Origin: Pilimelia columellifera
GTDB taxonomy: Bacteria; Actinomycetota; Actinomycetes; Mycobacteriales; Micromonosporaceae
Direction of reading: 5' to 3'
DNA length: 64,000 nucleotides
Assembly (NCBI RefSeq): GCF_039532605.1
Contig: NZ_BAAARY010000010.1
Coordinates: 90,211-154,210, forward strand
Numbering within the stretch: position 1 is the first letter of the stretch; each line of letters begins with the position of its first letter. Positions 1 to 8,929 of the stretch are shown in pieces. The notes under the pieces are model-generated. The model was not told the origin of the DNA. It made no database searches and saw only the letters and a program-made list of their open reading frames with translations. A program made the translations under genes and the position numbers.

Positions 1-3000
1 ACGCCTGCGCTGCGGCGGCCGCGAACAGCCAACCCATGATCCGGGCCAGCGCCGTCCGCCCGGCCAACGCCGCCGTCACCCCCACCGCGGTCGCCCCGCC
101 GAGCGTCAGCAGGGTCAGCGGTTTCGTGGCCAGGCTGCCGGCCAGACCGGCGCCACCAGCCGCCAACGCCACCACGAACGCCGCCACCCGGCTGGCCCGC
201 ACCGGGACCGTCCGGCCGGAGACCGCCGGCGGCGGCGTCAACGCCACCCCGAGCATGAGGACCGCGAAGACGGTCAACGCCGCCAGGGTGACCGCCGGCC
301 AGCCCAGCCGCAACCCCAGCGGTGCCACCAACAACGTCACCCCCAGACCCGGCAGGACAACCGGCGCGGGCCGCCCCGCCCGGCCGTACCGGAAACCGGC
401 GGCCGCCAACACCGCCGCAAGGGTCAGCAGAACGGCGGCGAGCACGTCCGCGGGGCTGGCGTCGACGCGCTCGTGCAGCTGGCCCAACTCCGGCGGCGGA
501 CCCTGCCACACGCTGTTTAGGGTGAGGAACGGGGTGGTCAACGCCGCCCACAGCAGGGGCGCGAGGGCGGCGATCGCGAGCAGGTTCGGCAGCGCCGTCG
601 CGGCGATCGCGCCCATCGGCGGGCGCAGCATCCAGCGCCGGGGCGACCGGTAGACCGGGCTCGGGTCCCTCGGCAGCGTGGTATGTTCCCGGATCAGCTC
701 GGCGCAGACGCCGATGACCACCGCGACCGCCGCACAACCGGCCACGCCTCCGGTAGGCAGCGCCGCCACCGCGATCGACGTGGCGCCCACCGCGAGCCCC
801 GCCGACGCGTACGGCAGGTAGCGCCGGATCGACCGCCGCGCCACCGCCACAGCGACCAGACCGGCCACGGCGGTGGCCATACCGAGCCCCAGCGTCAGCT
901 GGGCCGGCGCCCCCACCGCCGCGGCCGCGCTCGCCGCCGCCCCCGGCGCCGCGGCCAGCGTGACCGCCAGGCCGGCCCCGCCCAACCGGAGGGTGTCCCG
1001 CCGGCCGGTGCGGTTGAACCTCGCCTTCGCGATGACCGCCACCAGCAGCCCCAGCCCGGCGACGAAGGCGAGCGCCAGCGCGGTAGTCCAGGGCCGCACC
1101 AGGCCCGCCCCGATGGCGTGGGCGGCGACCGCCGCGGCCACCGCGGCCCGGGTCCGGCCGGCGCGCGCGTCGTCGGCCAGCACCGCCGCGATCCCGTAGG
1201 CCGTCGCCACCGCCGCGTCGATGACGATCGTCGACCACCATGGCAGGCCGAACGCCGCCGGGACCGCCACCGTCGCCAGGGCGACGCACGCGCCGGCCGC
1301 GTCGTAGCTGAACGGCCGCGGCAGGATCACTGCCGCGGCCACCGCCAACAGCAGCAACGCCACCGGCGCCTGCCAGCCGTCCGGGCTCACGCCCACCGAC
1401 CCGAGCTCGCTGTGCCAGATCGGACCCGGCGCGACGAGGGCCCGCAGCCCGTCGCGCAGGGCCAGCACCGCCACGAACGCCGCGATGAGTCCGCCGGCCA
1501 ACGCCACACCGATGGCCGGGCCCCGCCGCCATTGCTCGGGCAAGGCCCGGGAGCCGGCCGCCACCGCCAGCACGAACACCGCCGCCACCACCAGCTCAGC
1601 CGACGGCGTCAGCAGGGTCGCCGCCCGGCCGAGCGCGGCGATGGTGGCCGCCACGGCAGCCGCAGCGGCCACGTCGGCGCCGTCCAACGCCTGGTCGGAG
1701 CGACGACGGGAGTCCCACAACGGCGCCAGCGGCACTGTCAGCGCCGCTGCCACCACCACGGCGCCCAGGCACATGTCCGCCCAGGTCGTGCCGCGCATCC
1801 CGATGGCCATGACGAGCGTCGCCAACGCGCCCAACACCCCGGACACCGTCAACGCCGCGCTGGGCATCCGGCGCCTGACCTGAGCGAACGCGCTGAACAG
1901 CAGGCCCGCGCCCACCAACACGGCCACCCCGGCGACCCGCGCGGGGCCGCCTGCCTGACCCGCTGACAACACGGCGGCGACCGTCCCCGGCAGCGCCAAC
2001 GCGGCCAACGCGGCGCAGCCGTCCGCGACCAGGTCCGGGTCGACGCACCGGCGCGCCACCGTCCGCGCCGTGACCGCCACCATGGCCGCCGCCGCGGCCG
2101 TCACCAGCAGCACCGCGGCGGTCAGCTCCGGCCGGGTCAGCGAGGCGCTCGCGGCGAACAACGCCAGCAACCCGGCGCCGGTCAGGTGGGCCACCAGCGC
2201 CCGACGGCGCGGCGCGACCAGCGCCGCCGCCGCCAACGCCACCGCGAACCCCAGCGGCAGCCACGGCCCAACCAGCCACGGCAGGCCCCAGGACGCCGGC
2301 AGGCACAACGCCGTCACGACCACGCCGACCGTCAGCCACTCCCGCCGCCGTCCCGCCGCCAGCGCCGCGCCCGCGGCGACCGTGAGCAGCGCCGCGCTCA
2401 GCGCCACCTGCCAACCGCGTGGACCGACCGCGTCGGCGAGCCGCCCGGCGTACGCGTCCAGGTCGGCGTGCCAGGGCGGTCGGGCCGCGGCGAGGGCGGC
2501 GTTCGCCGCCGGCAGCGCCGCGGTCAGCGTCGCCACCCCGGCGGCGGTGATGGCCGCCACAACACCCCACCGGGCGCCGCGCCGCGACGACCCCGGCACC
2601 GCCCAGGTCGCCAGCGCGCCGACGCACACCACCGCGGAGAGGGTCAGCATCGCCTGACTTGGCGCCCCCACCATGGCGGCCCGTGCCGCCACCGCCAGGA
2701 CCGTCGCGGTCAGCAGCGCCGTCGCGGCGTCGCCGAGCGCGTCGTCGCGGCCGGCGACGCGGGCGCCGGCGACCCCGAGCCCGGCGGCCAGCACCGCGGC
2801 GGCGCCCGCGCCGAGCAGCGTCGTCGCGTCGCCGGCCGCCACCAACGCCGCCGCCGCGAAGGCCAGCGCGGCGGTCAGGGCCAGCCCGTACAGCACCCAC
2901 CCGGTCTCGGTGAGCCAGAACCTGCCGGGCGCCCGGGGTTCGGCCGGCGCCGCCGGCGGCGCCAGGCGTCGGGCTGGGGCGCCGCCGCCGCTGACGACCG

Positions 3001-3967
3001 CGTCCGCCTCCTCCGGGTCGCTCTCGGGACGTGACGGGACCGCCGGGGCGGGCCGCGGAGCGTGGGCCCACCGCGACAACCGGCCCGGCAGCAGCCGGAT
3101 CAACGTCAGGTCGATGGCGGCCACCGCGGCCAGCGCCACCGCCCAGGTGGCGTCGCCGGGCAGCCAGGGACGCAGCAGCAGCGGCAGCACCGGCTGCGCC
3201 GCCAACAGGGTGGCGTACCGGGGGACGTACAAGCCGGTCCGGCGGGCGTACCAGGCCGCGACCGCGACCGTGACCGCCAGGACCAGCGCCGCGTACGTCT
3301 CGCCCGGCATGGGGCGTAGCCGGAAACCCGGCACCGTCCACAACGCGGTTCCCACCAGCGGCACCATGAGCAGACCGACGGCGGCGACAGTCTCGGCGGT
3401 GGCGGCCAGGCCGCGCGCGAGCAGGCGTGGTGGGATGCTCAGGGTCGCGATGGTCGCGGCGAGCAGGATCGCCGTCCTGGTCACCGCCCCCAGCGTCGTG
3501 ATCGCCAGGCCGGCGAAGACGATGGCCGACACGCCCAGCAGCAGGGCGCCGAGCACCAGCAGAACCGTCTGGACCGACCCGGACGAGGTTTCCGGCGGGG
3601 CGTGGCCGTCGTCGGCCTGCCGTGGTGGCTGTCGTTGCCGAGGCGGCGCCACCGGCGGCAGCGGGCCGGGCGCCCGCCGGACGACCCGCCGGCGTCGGGC
3701 GACCTTGCGCCCTGATCCGAACTCGTGCCGCAGCCGGTCGTCCTGGGCGTTGGCGAGCATGGTGCGTCGGTGCATCGCCGCCTGGATCTTCGAGCTGAGA
3801 TCGGTGCGTTGTTGCTGGATGGCGACGTCCCGGGCGGCCAGCTCGGCGATCTCCCGATCGATGTCGGACAGCGCTGTGGCCACCGACCCTGGCGCGGCCC
3901 CGCAGTGCGGGCAGATCCGGGCCGGATCGGCCGCTCCGCCGCAGGTCGGGCAAGTCTCGGCACGCAT
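1..3967 (-). CDS. Giant zinc-ribbon multi-pass membrane protein (SCO7613-like), C-terminus beyond the window
   Basis: The frame is open from an ATG at 3967 to the left edge, giving at least 1322 residues without its C-terminus. A GGAGGT ribosome binding site lies 4-5 nt upstream. The N-terminus has a CPTCGG...CPHCGA zinc ribbon within residues 1-25, then a charged, probably helical linker to about residue 130. The rest is a long run of Ala/Leu/Val-rich hydrophobic segments separated by short Arg-rich loops, with one charged Pro-rich loop near residues 300-340. I recognise the layout of the actinobacterial SCO7613 C-terminal-domain membrane proteins, whose function is unknown. The zinc ribbon and membrane segments are seen; the family name is from memory. 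It is a single gene ending outside the window. Confidence 0.8.
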   Translation of the reverse strand, partial: MRAETCPTCGGAADPARICPHCGAAPGSVATALSDIDREIAELAARDVAIQQQRTDLSSKIQAAMHRRTMLANAQDDRLRHEFGSGRKVARRRRVVRRAPGPLPPVAPPRQRQPPRQADDGHAPPETSSGSVQTVLLVLGALLLGVSAIVFAGLAITTLGAVTRTAILLAATIATLSIPPRLLARGLAATAETVAAVGLLMVPLVGTALWTVPGFRLRPMPGETYAALVLAVTVAVAAWYARRTGLYVPRYATLLAAQPVLPLLLRPWLPGDATWAVALAAVAAIDLTLIRLLPGRLSRWAHAPRPAPAVPSRPESDPEEADAVVSGGGAPARRLAPPAAPAEPRAPGRFWLTETGWVLYGLALTAALAFAAAALVAAGDATTLLGAGAAAVLAAGLGVAGARVAGRDDALGDAATALLTATVLAVAARAAMVGAPSQAMLTLSAVVCVGALATWAVPGSSRRGARWGVVAAITAAGVATLTAALPAANAALAAARPPWHADLDAYAGRLADAVGPRGWQVALSAALLTVAAGAALAAGRRREWLTVGVVVTALCLPASWGLPWLVGPWLPLGFAVALAAAALVAPRRRALVAHLTGAGLLALFAASASLTRPELTAAVLLVTAAAAAMVAVTARTVARRCVDPDLVADGCAALAALALPGTVAAVLSAGQAGGPARVAGVAVLVGAGLLFSAFAQVRRRMPSAALTVSGVLGALATLVMAIGMRGTTWADMCLGAVVVAAALTVPLAPLWDSRRRSDQALDGADVAAAAAVAATIAALGRAATLLTPSAELVVAAVFVLAVAAGSRALPEQWRRGPAIGVALAGGLIAAFVAVLALRDGLRALVAPGPIWHSELGSVGVSPDGWQAPVALLLLAVAAAVILPRPFSYDAAGACVALATVAVPAAFGLPWWSTIVIDAAVATAYGIAAVLADDARAGRTRAAVAAAVAAHAIGAGLVRPWTTALALAFVAGLGLLVAVIAKARFNRTGRRDTLRLGGAGLAVTLAAAPGAAASAAAAVGAPAQLTLGLGMATAVAGLVAVAVARRSIRRYLPYASAGLAVGATSIAVAALPTGGVAGCAAVAVVIGVCAELIREHTTLPRDPSPVYRSPRRWMLRPPMGAIAATALPNLLAIAALAPLLWAALTTPFLTLNSVWQGPPPELGQLHERVDASPADVLAAVLLTLAAVLAAAGFRYGRAGRPAPVVLPGLGVTLLVAPLGLRLGWPAVTLAALTVFAVLMLGVALTPPPAVSGRTVPVRASRVAAFVVALAAGGAGLAGSLATKPLTLLTLGGATAVGVTAALAGRTALARIMGWLFAAAAAQA

Positions 3968-4083
3968 GGCACCTCCGGGCCGACGGTCGCGACCGTGCCG
4001 CCGTTCGCGGCCGGGCGCTCATCCGCAGTGGACTCTACCCACGGCGTTACCGAGAGAATGCCCTGCGCGTCCGACAAAATGAA

Positions 4084-4117
4084 GCCCCCGGGTGACCTCG
4101 CGGTCGCTCCCGGGGGC
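4084..4117 (-). terminator. Intrinsic terminator of the UDP-glucose dehydrogenase gene
   Basis: A perfect 9-bp inverted repeat (4084-4092 with 4109-4117) encloses an inner 4-bp stem (gacc/ggtc). Read on the minus strand it lies 25 nt past the stop at 4142 and is followed by a T-rich stretch (4071-4083). This is a canonical Rho-independent layout and separates this gene from the membrane-protein gene downstream. Confidence 0.8.
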
Positions 4118-4141
4118 GATTGTCGGACGTGACCTGCGGCG

Positions 4142-5569
4142 TTACGGTCGACCCATGCCGCGGTAGGTCCAGCCGGCCTGGCTCCACAGCGCCGGGTCCA
4201 GGCAGTTCCGGCCGTCGATGACCTTCCGCGCCGAGACCAGCTCGCCGAGAGCGTGCGGGTCGGCGTGCCGGAAGTCCGCCCACTCGGTGAGCACACAGAC
4301 CAGGTCAGCGCCGGTGACGGCGTCGGTGAGGGTCTTGACATAGCCGAGGTCGGGCTGGACGAGCCGGGCGTTGTCCATGCCCTGCGGGTCGTAGACGCGT
4401 ACCTGCGCCCCGGCCTTGTCGAGCATCGCGGCCACCGACAGGGCGGGCGCGTCGCGGACGTCGTCGGAGTTGGGTTTGAAGGTGGCGCCGAGGACGGCGA
4501 TCCTGGTTCCGGACAGGTCCGGGCCGGCGGGGCCCGGCGGGCGTTCCAGCAGCTCTGCGGCGACCTGGACGACCCGGCTGCGCCGCCGCAGGTTGATGAG
4601 GTCGACCTCGTGTAGGAATCGCAACGCTTCGCCGGCGCCAAGTTCCTGGGCCCGGGCCTGGAACGCGCGGATGTCCTTCGGGAGGCAGCCGCCCCCGAAA
4701 CCGACCCCGGCCTGGAGGAAGCGGTTACCGATCCGGGGGTCGTAGCCGATCGCGCGGGCGAGCTGGGTGACGTCGCCGCCGGCGACCTCGCACACCTCGG
4801 CCATCGCGTTGATGAACGAGATCTTGGTGGCGAGGAAGGCGTTCGCCGCGACCTTGACCAGCTCGGCGGTGGCGAAGTCGGTGACGACGACCGGGACCTC
4901 CCGATCCTCGGTGGCGGCCAGGTCGAAGACGCCCTTGTGGGCGGCGTAGAGCATCGAGTTCGCCCAGTCGCTTTTGACGCCGACGACGATCCGGTTGGGG
5001 CGCAGCACGTCCTCGACGGCGAAGCCCTCCTGGAGGAACTCGGGGCTCCACGCCACCTCGACGCCCAGCGCGGGGTCGACCTGGCGGGCGACCAGCTGCT
5101 CCACCCACTCGGCGGTGCCCACCGGGACCGTCGACTTGCCGACCACGAGCGCCTTGCGGGTGAGCTGCTTGGCCAGGCTGGTCACCGCCGCCTCGACGTA
5201 CGACAGGTCCGCGCCCATGCCGTCGGCGCGCTGCGGGGTGCCCACGCAGATGAAGTGGACGTCGCCGTGCTCGGCGACCTCGGCCATGTCGGTGGTGAAG
5301 CGCAGCCGGCCAGCGGCGAGGTTACGGCGCAGCAGCTCCGGCAGGCCGTGCTCGTGGAACGGCACCTCGCCCGACGCGAGTCGGTGGATCTTGTCCTCGT
5401 CGACGTCGAAGCCGACCACCTCGTAACCCAGCTCGGCGAAGCAGATCGCGTACGTCGCGCCCAGGTAGCCGGTGCCCAGGAAGCACAGCCGTGGCCGGGA
5501 CGCCCCCGAAGGTGGGGTCACCGGGATCAACGGTGGCACGGCCTGGCTGCTCGGGTACGGGATGGTCAC
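4142..5569 (-). CDS. ugd: UDP-glucose 6-dehydrogenase (UDP-glucose/GDP-mannose dehydrogenase family)
   Basis: A 475-residue cytoplasmic NAD-dependent enzyme that would oxidise UDP-glucose to UDP-glucuronate for cell-wall or exopolysaccharide sugars. After a Pro-rich N-terminal extension (residues 1-27) comes the Rossmann motif GTGYLG (32-37), then the central dimerisation region and the nucleophilic-cysteine motif FGGGCLPKD with Cys295. The C-terminal UDP-binding domain contains AVLGATFKPNSDDVRDAP. The ATG at 5569 follows a purine-rich GGAGACAA site. A GDP-mannose dehydrogenase is the main alternative, since substrate cannot be fixed from sequence alone. The gene is monocistronic, ending in the terminator at 4084-4117, and is divergent from the acyl-CoA dehydrogenase gene. 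Confidence 0.93.
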   Translation of the reverse strand: MTIPYPSSQAVPPLIPVTPPSGASRPRLCFLGTGYLGATYAICFAELGYEVVGFDVDEDKIHRLASGEVPFHEHGLPELLRRNLAAGRLRFTTDMAEVAEHGDVHFICVGTPQRADGMGADLSYVEAAVTSLAKQLTRKALVVGKSTVPVGTAEWVEQLVARQVDPALGVEVAWSPEFLQEGFAVEDVLRPNRIVVGVKSDWANSMLYAAHKGVFDLAATEDREVPVVVTDFATAELVKVAANAFLATKISFINAMAEVCEVAGGDVTQLARAIGYDPRIGNRFLQAGVGFGGGCLPKDIRAFQARAQELGAGEALRFLHEVDLINLRRRSRVVQVAAELLERPPGPAGPDLSGTRIAVLGATFKPNSDDVRDAPALSVAAMLDKAGAQVRVYDPQGMDNARLVQPDLGYVKTLTDAVTGADLVCVLTEWADFRHADPHALGELVSARKVIDGRNCLDPALWSQAGWTYRGMGRP

Positions 5570-5680
5570 GTTGTCTCCGCTCGCTCACCGGGATCGAGTA
5601 GCTGATCTCGCCCTCCGGACTTAGGTAGCTAGTCGGTATCCTCACATCCGGCGTACTCCGGAGAGAAGTGAGGGACCGTG

Positions 5681-6850
5681 ATGACGGCGGGTCAGGCAGC
5701 GGGTTTGTATGAATTGCCGGAGGAGCATCGGGAGATCCGGCAGGCGGTTCGAGACGTTTGTGATGCCAAGGTGCGGCCAAACGCCGCAGAAGCCGACGAG
5801 AACAGCGAGTTCCCCCGCAAGTCGTACGAAGCGCTTGTTTCGGCGGATTTCCACGCGCCACACATCCCGGAGCAGTACGGCGGCGCCGGCGCTGACGCGC
5901 TCGCGACCGTCCTCGTCATCGAAGAAGTGGCCCGGGCCTGCGCGGCGTCCTCGCTCATCCCCGCCGTCAACAAGCTCGGGACCCTGCCGCTGCTGCTCGG
6001 CGCGTCCGAGGAGCTCAAGCAGAGGTACCTGCCGCCGGTCGCCCGCGGCGAGGCCATGTTCTCCTACTGCCTCTCCGAGCCCGAAGCCGGCAGCGACGCC
6101 GTGTCGATGACCACCCGCGCCGACCAGGACGGCGACCACTACGTCCTCAATGGCGTCAAGCGCTGGATCACCAACGCCGGCGAGTCCGAGTACTACACCG
6201 TCTTCGCCGTCACCGAGGCCGGCGCGCGCTCCCGTGGCATCTCCGCCTTCGTCGTCGAGAAGTCTGACGAAGGTGTCTCGTTCGGGGCGCCGGAGAAGAA
6301 ACTCGGCATCAAGGGCTCGCCGACCCGCGAGGTGTACTTCGACAACGTCCGGATCCCCGCCGACCGGCTCATCGGCCCGCTCGGCGGCGGCTTCGCCCTG
6401 GCCATGCAGACCCTCGACCACACCCGGGTCACCATCGCCGCCCAGGCCCTGGGCATCGGACAAGGGGCGCTCGACTACGCCCTCGGGTACGCCCTCGAAC
6501 GGCAGCAGTTCGGCAAGGCCATCGCCGAGTTCCAGGGCATCCAGTTCATGCTCGCCGACATGGGCATGAAGCTGGAGGCGGCCCGGCAGCTCACCTACGC
6601 CGCCGCCGGCAGGTCCGAGCGCTCGGACGCCGATCTGACGTACTTCGGCGCCGCCGCCAAGTGTTTCGCCGCCGACGTGGCCATGGAGGTCACCACGGAC
6701 GCGGTGCAGATCCTCGGCGGATACGGGTACACCAAGGACTACCCGGTCGAGCGGATGATGCGTGACGCGAAGATCACCCAGATTTACGAGGGCACGAACC
6801 AGGTGCAGCGGATCGTCATGGCCAGGCAGCTGTTGAAGGGCCTCGGCTGA
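5681..6850 (+). CDS. Acyl-CoA dehydrogenase
   Basis: A 389-residue FAD-dependent enzyme for the first dehydrogenation of acyl-CoA thioesters (fatty acid or branched-chain amino acid breakdown). The order is an N-terminal helical domain, the central FAD-binding beta domain (CLSEPEAGSDA, then WITNAGESEYYTVFA), and a C-terminal helical domain with the GGYGYTKDYPVERMMRDAK signature and the catalytic-glutamate motif IYEGTNQVQR near residue 365. Length is typical. I chose the ATG at 5681; a GTG directly before it is possible. A purine-rich GAGAGAAG site is 12 nt upstream. It stands alone, divergent from ugd, so chain-length specificity is not shown. Confidence 0.93.
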   Translation: MTAGQAAGLYELPEEHREIRQAVRDVCDAKVRPNAAEADENSEFPRKSYEALVSADFHAPHIPEQYGGAGADALATVLVIEEVARACAASSLIPAVNKLGTLPLLLGASEELKQRYLPPVARGEAMFSYCLSEPEAGSDAVSMTTRADQDGDHYVLNGVKRWITNAGESEYYTVFAVTEAGARSRGISAFVVEKSDEGVSFGAPEKKLGIKGSPTREVYFDNVRIPADRLIGPLGGGFALAMQTLDHTRVTIAAQALGIGQGALDYALGYALERQQFGKAIAEFQGIQFMLADMGMKLEAARQLTYAAAGRSERSDADLTYFGAAAKCFAADVAMEVTTDAVQILGGYGYTKDYPVERMMRDAKITQIYEGTNQVQRIVMARQLLKGLG

Positions 6851-6879
6851 GGCACACAATAACGTTCGAGTCGATGCTG

Positions 6880-7024
6880 GACAGCGCGGGTGGCGCTCGC
6901 GACCATCACGTGCGGCGACCACGTGCCGTTGCTGTGGCACGCGGCCGCCGGCGGTGGGCCTCGTCGTGCTGGTCGTCGGCCTGCGCCTCATCGCGGGCAG
7001 GCGTGGTGGGCTGGTCCTGATTTG
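6880..7024 (+). pseudogene. Possible decayed end of a small membrane-protein gene
   Basis: The 192-nt gap between the acyl-CoA dehydrogenase and SRPBCC genes holds no intact gene. One forward frame reads ITCGDHVPLLWHAAA. After a shift of frame the next one reads VGLVVLVVGLRLIAGR and ends in TGA at 7022-7024. Together these would make the end of a membrane protein with one hydrophobic helix. This is a weak, by-eye call; ordinary non-coding GC-rich sequence is the alternative. Confidence 0.2.
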
Positions 7025-7042
7025 ACCGAGATGGCCGTTGGC

Positions 7043-7528
7043 TCAGGAGGCGAGTAGTTCGTCGATCTGGTTGATCGCCGCCGTGGCCCCCTCGACCATG
7101 CCCATGTCCAGCACTTGCTGCAACGCTTCGGCTGAGGCGTACGTGGCCAGGTAGGTCGCTCTGGCGCCACCGCCGTGGGGGGTGAAGGAGTAGGTGTTCT
7201 TGGCCACCGGCAGGTCCGGGTTCGGGTTGAAGTCGATGTCGGCGAAGCCGTCATCGAAGGCGAAGCTACGCGGCTCGTCAACGGCGGTGACGAGCCAGTA
7301 GCCGGCGAACTTCTCGCCGTTCGGGCCGGTCATGAAGTAGGTGACGCGCCCCCCGGGCCGCAGGTCGTGGTCGACGAACGTCGCCGGGTACGTCGGTGGC
7401 CCCCAGACCCTCTCCAACTGACGCGGGTCGGCGTAGATCTGCCAGACGCGCTCGACCGGCGCGGCAAAGTCAGCGGTCACGGTCAAGGTGAGGTTTTCGA
7501 GATCCTGTTTGATGTCGGTCACGGGCAT
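7043..7528 (-). CDS. SRPBCC / AHSA1-like domain protein
   Basis: A 161-residue cytoplasmic protein of the START/SRPBCC fold (activator of Hsp90 ATPase homologue 1-like). The hallmark N-terminal stretch is present (VTADFAAPVERVWQIYADPR), followed by the LERVWGPPTYPATF strand-loop, the central DLRPGGRVTYFMTGP strand and the long C-terminal helix (QVLDMGMVEGATAAINQIDELL) that closes the ligand pocket. Its ATG lies 3 nt after the stop of the ArsR gene, so the two are one operon. ArsR-SRPBCC pairs are common in actinobacteria and Bacilli; the ligand is unknown. Confidence 0.9.
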   Translation of the reverse strand: MPVTDIKQDLENLTLTVTADFAAPVERVWQIYADPRQLERVWGPPTYPATFVDHDLRPGGRVTYFMTGPNGEKFAGYWLVTAVDEPRSFAFDDGFADIDFNPNPDLPVAKNTYSFTPHGGGARATYLATYASAEALQQVLDMGMVEGATAAINQIDELLAS

Positions 7529-7531
7529 GGC

Positions 7532-7873
7532 TCAGTCCTCCAGGTCGGGTTCGGTTGCGAGGAGCAGGTCGATACGGTCGATGCGACCGCGCCAGATCTG
7601 CTCCAGTTCGGTGAGCATGGATGTCACCGACCTCACAGCTTCCACATCGCCGCTGGCCAGTTGCTCCCGGCCGCTGCGCCGTTTCGTCAGCAGTCCAGCT
7701 TTTTCCAGCACGGCGACGTGCTTCTGCACCGCGGCGAAGCTCATGTCGTACTTGGCCGCGAGCGTGGATACCGAGTGCTCCCCGGCCAGCACCCGGCGCA
7801 GGATGTCCCGCCGGGTGCGGTCGGCGAGCGCGTGGAACAGGGCGTCCGCCCGGTCTGCGCTCTCCTCGGTCAC
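7532..7873 (-). CDS. ArsR-family winged-helix repressor
   Basis: A 113-residue dimeric DNA-binding protein. The core reads ALADRTRRDILRRVLAGEH, then a recognition helix (AAKYDMSFAAVQKHVAVLEKAG) and the wing (LTKRRSGREQLAS). There is no metal-binding ELCV-type cysteine motif, so this belongs to the non-metal ArsR group usually paired with SRPBCC proteins. I chose the GTG at 7873 (VTEESADRADALF) because the -10 element ends only a few bases upstream, which implies a leaderless transcript. A TTG five codons further upstream is the alternative. It is co-transcribed with the SRPBCC gene 3 nt downstream and is probably autoregulated through the palindrome at 7885-7900. Confidence 0.88.
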   Translation of the reverse strand: MTEESADRADALFHALADRTRRDILRRVLAGEHSVSTLAAKYDMSFAAVQKHVAVLEKAGLLTKRRSGREQLASGDVEAVRSVTSMLTELEQIWRGRIDRIDLLLATEPDLED

Positions 7874-7879
7874 TGACCT

Positions 7880-7910
7880 AATATACAACCGATCGGTTGT
7901 GTGTTGTCAA
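7880..7910 (-). promoter_or_regulatory. arsR promoter with embedded palindromic operator
   Basis: On the minus strand a perfect -35 hexamer TTGACA (7905-7910) is followed by TGTATA (17-bp spacer) or TATATT (19-bp spacer) as the -10 element. A perfect 16-bp palindrome, ACAACCGATCGGTTGT (7885-7900), fills the spacer. A repressor bound there would block polymerase directly. The start codon at 7873 lies 7-9 nt past the -10 element, so the mRNA is probably leaderless. The -35 box overlaps the stop codon of the upstream AraC-type gene. Confidence 0.75.
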
Positions 7911-8776
7911 GGTTGCCTGGTTGACTCGACCGGAATCCAGAGTTGAGCTTGTGCTTCCGTGCCAGCCGCCGACAGCCGGACGCGGAGTAGCTCGGGCCCT
8001 GGCCTGCTCTGGTAGGGGTTCGACGGGAACCATTCGGTGAACACATCCCGCCAGAGATGCTGCAACGCCTCCGGGAAGCGGCCGGAGCTGTCGAAAACAG
8101 CCCAGGCCCCCGCCGCCACATCGAGACTGTCCAGACCGGCCGGCGGTTCGGCGGTCGTGGCCACCCCGTGGAAATAGTCCAGTTCGGTGCCTTCGGCCCG
8201 ACTGGCGTCCAGGTTGACGCTTGCGCTAATGATGCCGTTCGGCTCGGCGTCGGACAAGGACTCGATCCGCTGAAGCTCCTCCCGCCCGATGCTTCGGATG
8301 AAGTCCGCGATCGTTGGATTGATCCCTTCGTGGACGAGCGGGACCCTGGCCTTCTTTCCGACGACGCGGAACTCGTCGCGTTCGACGATCTGATACTGCA
8401 TGCTGCTGCTCCCTTCGACGATGAGACGGAAGGACATCCGAGGTTGCGAGCGCAGCGGCGCGCCGACCCGGCGAGCCTCGCCCGGTCCGACCCCGTGCAC
8501 AGCGCGGAACGCCCGTGCCAGGGACTCTCCGGAGCTGTAGCCGTAGCGCACCGCGATCTCGAGCAGCGTCACCCGTCCGGCGAGCACCTCCGCCCCCGCG
8601 ACGGTCATCCGGCGACGCCGGATGTACTCGGAGAGCGGCATTCCGGCCAGCGAGGAGAACAGCCGCCGTAGGTGGTACTCCGACGTCACCACGATCCTGG
8701 CGAGTTCGGCCGGATCGATGTGGCCGTCCAGATGTTCCTCGATGTGGCCCATAGCCGCGTTGAGCCGTTCCAGCAC
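7907..8776 (-). CDS. AraC-family regulator with GyrI-like effector-binding domain
   Basis: A 289-residue transcription factor. Residues 1-110 form a tandem HTH AraC domain (HIEEHLDGHIDPAELARIV, EYHLRRLFSSLAGMPLSEYI, then the second helix pair YGYSSGESLARAFRAVHG). Residues 125-285 form a GyrI-like small-molecule-binding domain (YQIVERDEFRVVGKKARV ... YFHGVATT ... AGAWAVFDSSGRFPEALQHL). The architecture matches Rob/SoxS-like regulators that sense drugs or other amphipathic ligands. The gene ends inside the -35 box of the arsR promoter. It may regulate its neighbours, but no operator could be assigned to it. Confidence 0.92.
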   Translation of the reverse strand: MLERLNAAMGHIEEHLDGHIDPAELARIVVTSEYHLRRLFSSLAGMPLSEYIRRRRMTVAGAEVLAGRVTLLEIAVRYGYSSGESLARAFRAVHGVGPGEARRVGAPLRSQPRMSFRLIVEGSSSMQYQIVERDEFRVVGKKARVPLVHEGINPTIADFIRSIGREELQRIESLSDAEPNGIISASVNLDASRAEGTELDYFHGVATTAEPPAGLDSLDVAAGAWAVFDSSGRFPEALQHLWRDVFTEWFPSNPYQSRPGPELLRVRLSAAGTEAQAQLWIPVESTRQP

Positions 8777-8929
8777 CTCGACTCCCTCCCGTTTGTGATC
8801 ACCACGTTAGGTCGGGTGTACGGGCTGCGCCTGACATCCTGAGCCCGGTTCAGTCGGGCCCGGACTGGCGTGTGGCACCGGGGCGCTGTCGCCGCCAGGT
8901 TCGGCGCGAACGTCGAGGTCGGCCAGTTG

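Noticed and set aside
1596..4022. An 808-codon minus-strand frame within the giant membrane-protein gene
   Set aside because: It is a shifted reading of the real gene. The real frame has the zinc ribbon, a ribosome binding site and clean membrane helices.
3722..4132. Forward ORF over the start of the membrane-protein gene
   Set aside because: Antisense to a well-supported gene with strong start signals, and without homology or a ribosome binding site.
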